Shown: positions 14,542 through 14,879 of the stretch, one piece after another
Layout of the letters: each line of letters opens with the position of its first letter
Position numbering within the stretch: the first letter of the stretch is position 1
From: Aphodosoma sp044433285
Lineage (GTDB): Bacteria; Bacteroidota; Bacteroidia; Bacteroidales; Paludibacteraceae
DNA: 14,879 nucleotides
Assembly: GCA_044433285.1 (NCBI GenBank)
Contig: JAWXTU010000059.1
Location: 1-14,879 of the forward strand
Direction: 5' to 3'
Notes under the pieces: model-generated
What the model saw: the letters and a program-made list of their open reading frames with translations, nothing else
Told to the model about the DNA's origin: nothing
Databases searched by the model: none
Position numbers and translations under genes: made by a program

Positions 14542-14797
14542 GACGCCGATTGCAGACATAATCGTATGCCCACAAGAATCCGTCATTCTCTTCATAATAA
14601 TAATAGTCGTCGGCTTCTTCTTCGTCAAGCAAGCAAATGCTCTCATAGCTTACAATTTCATGAATTCGATAGTTACCCATGTCACTAACGCCAGCTTGTG
14701 CAACTGCCTTTTTAAACCATAATTTTGCTTCTTCTTCTGTTGCCACAATTCGAACCGTGTCGAAATTCTCTTCAAATAATCTGTAACCTTTTTTCAT
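14489..14797 (-). CDS. Small acidic early protein, function unknown
   Basis: A 102-residue protein. I chose ATG 14797, with AAGGTAGGTG just upstream, over GTG 14806, which overlaps that site. The first half (GYRLFEENFDTVRIVATEEEAKLWFKKAVAQAG) looks like a strand-helix fold; 'ATEEEAKLWFKKAV' is a helix resembling those in many small phage proteins. The second half is very acidic with a DEEEADDYYYYEEND stretch (about 60-75), one basic RRR patch and a DEE end. Highly acidic early phage proteins sometimes mimic DNA or block host enzymes, but nothing here proves that. The last 16 residues recur, identical at DNA level, at the window's right edge. Confidence 0.6.
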   Translation of the reverse strand: MKKGYRLFEENFDTVRIVATEEEAKLWFKKAVAQAGVSDMGNYRIHEIVSYESICLLDEEEADDYYYYEENDGFLWAYDYVCNRRRGCEYDEFIAEVCEDEE

Positions 14798-14815
14798 TTT
14801 GTACACCTACCTTAT

Positions 14816-14879
14816 GCTGTATTTTTTTACTCTTCGTCTTCGCACACTTCTGCGATAAATTCGTCATATTCACAACCAC
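14816..14879. repeat. 64-base direct repeat, copy 2, cut by window end
   Basis: This is an exact copy of 14478-14541. It ends at the last base of the window, so its true length is unknown. It could be a tandem gene duplicate, a terminal repeat or an assembly loop. Confidence 0.95.
14827..14879 (-). CDS. 3' fragment of a second copy of the acidic protein gene (partial or assembly artefact)
   Basis: The last 17 codons, ending GCEYDEFIAEVCEDEE and a stop, are present and identical to the C-terminus of the neighbouring gene. The remainder lies outside the window. If real, it is a tandem paralogue that ends 29 bases before the complete copy begins. Confidence 0.4.
   Translation of the reverse strand, partial: GCEYDEFIAEVCEDEE

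Noticed and set aside
1..14879. CRISPR arrays, tRNA genes and insertion sequences
   Set aside because: I saw no regularly spaced repeats, no tRNA-like sequence and no transposase or flanking inverted repeats.

Overview
The window is a nearly complete small phage genome of the phi29-like (Picovirinae-type) kind. It is strongly A+T-rich. It uses the standard bacterial code: TGA ends several genes and Trp is TGG throughout. Ribosome binding sites are strong AAGGAG/GGGGG types, and a near-consensus sigma-A promoter is present. Together these suggest a low-GC Bacillota or related Mollicutes-type host, possibly a gut organism; the host is inference. The identifications below come from motifs, order and size, since no database search was possible.

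Layout. Bases 1-284 hold a promoter (61-89) and a transcribed untranslated leader with hairpins. From 285 to 10643 a tightly packed rightward late operon encodes a probable scaffold protein, major capsid protein, a long tail-knob/tail-tube protein, a small basic coiled-coil protein, the portal (upper collar), a probable lower-collar protein, two membrane proteins (holin candidates), a 756-residue collagen-repeat fibre and the gp16-type packaging ATPase. From the right end to 10640 a leftward operon encodes an acidic early protein, a ribbon-helix-helix regulator candidate, an uncharacterised phage protein, an SSB-like protein, an SF3 helicase, a very small polymerase-like protein and a protein with an internal duplication. 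The two operons converge and overlap by 4 bases at 10640-10643. A long hairpin with a T-run inside the ATPase gene can terminate the leftward transcript.

How it works together. The rightward genes form a short-tailed particle: scaffold and capsid build the head on the portal, the ATPase fills it, and collar, knob and fibre make the tail and host contact. The leftward genes are a replication module. The module is the unusual part. Instead of the roughly 570-residue protein-primed family B polymerase with exonuclease typical of phi29, the only polymerase candidate is 306 residues. It carries motif A, B and C-like sequences but no visible exonuclease domain, and is encoded directly after an SF3 helicase. 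No recognisable terminal protein is present; the 214-residue neighbour with two copies of a roughly 30-residue module is the best positional candidate.

Limits. The right end breaks inside a 64-base direct repeat of the last gene, so sequence is missing or misassembled there. No inverted terminal repeat is visible, and no cell-wall hydrolase was recognised.
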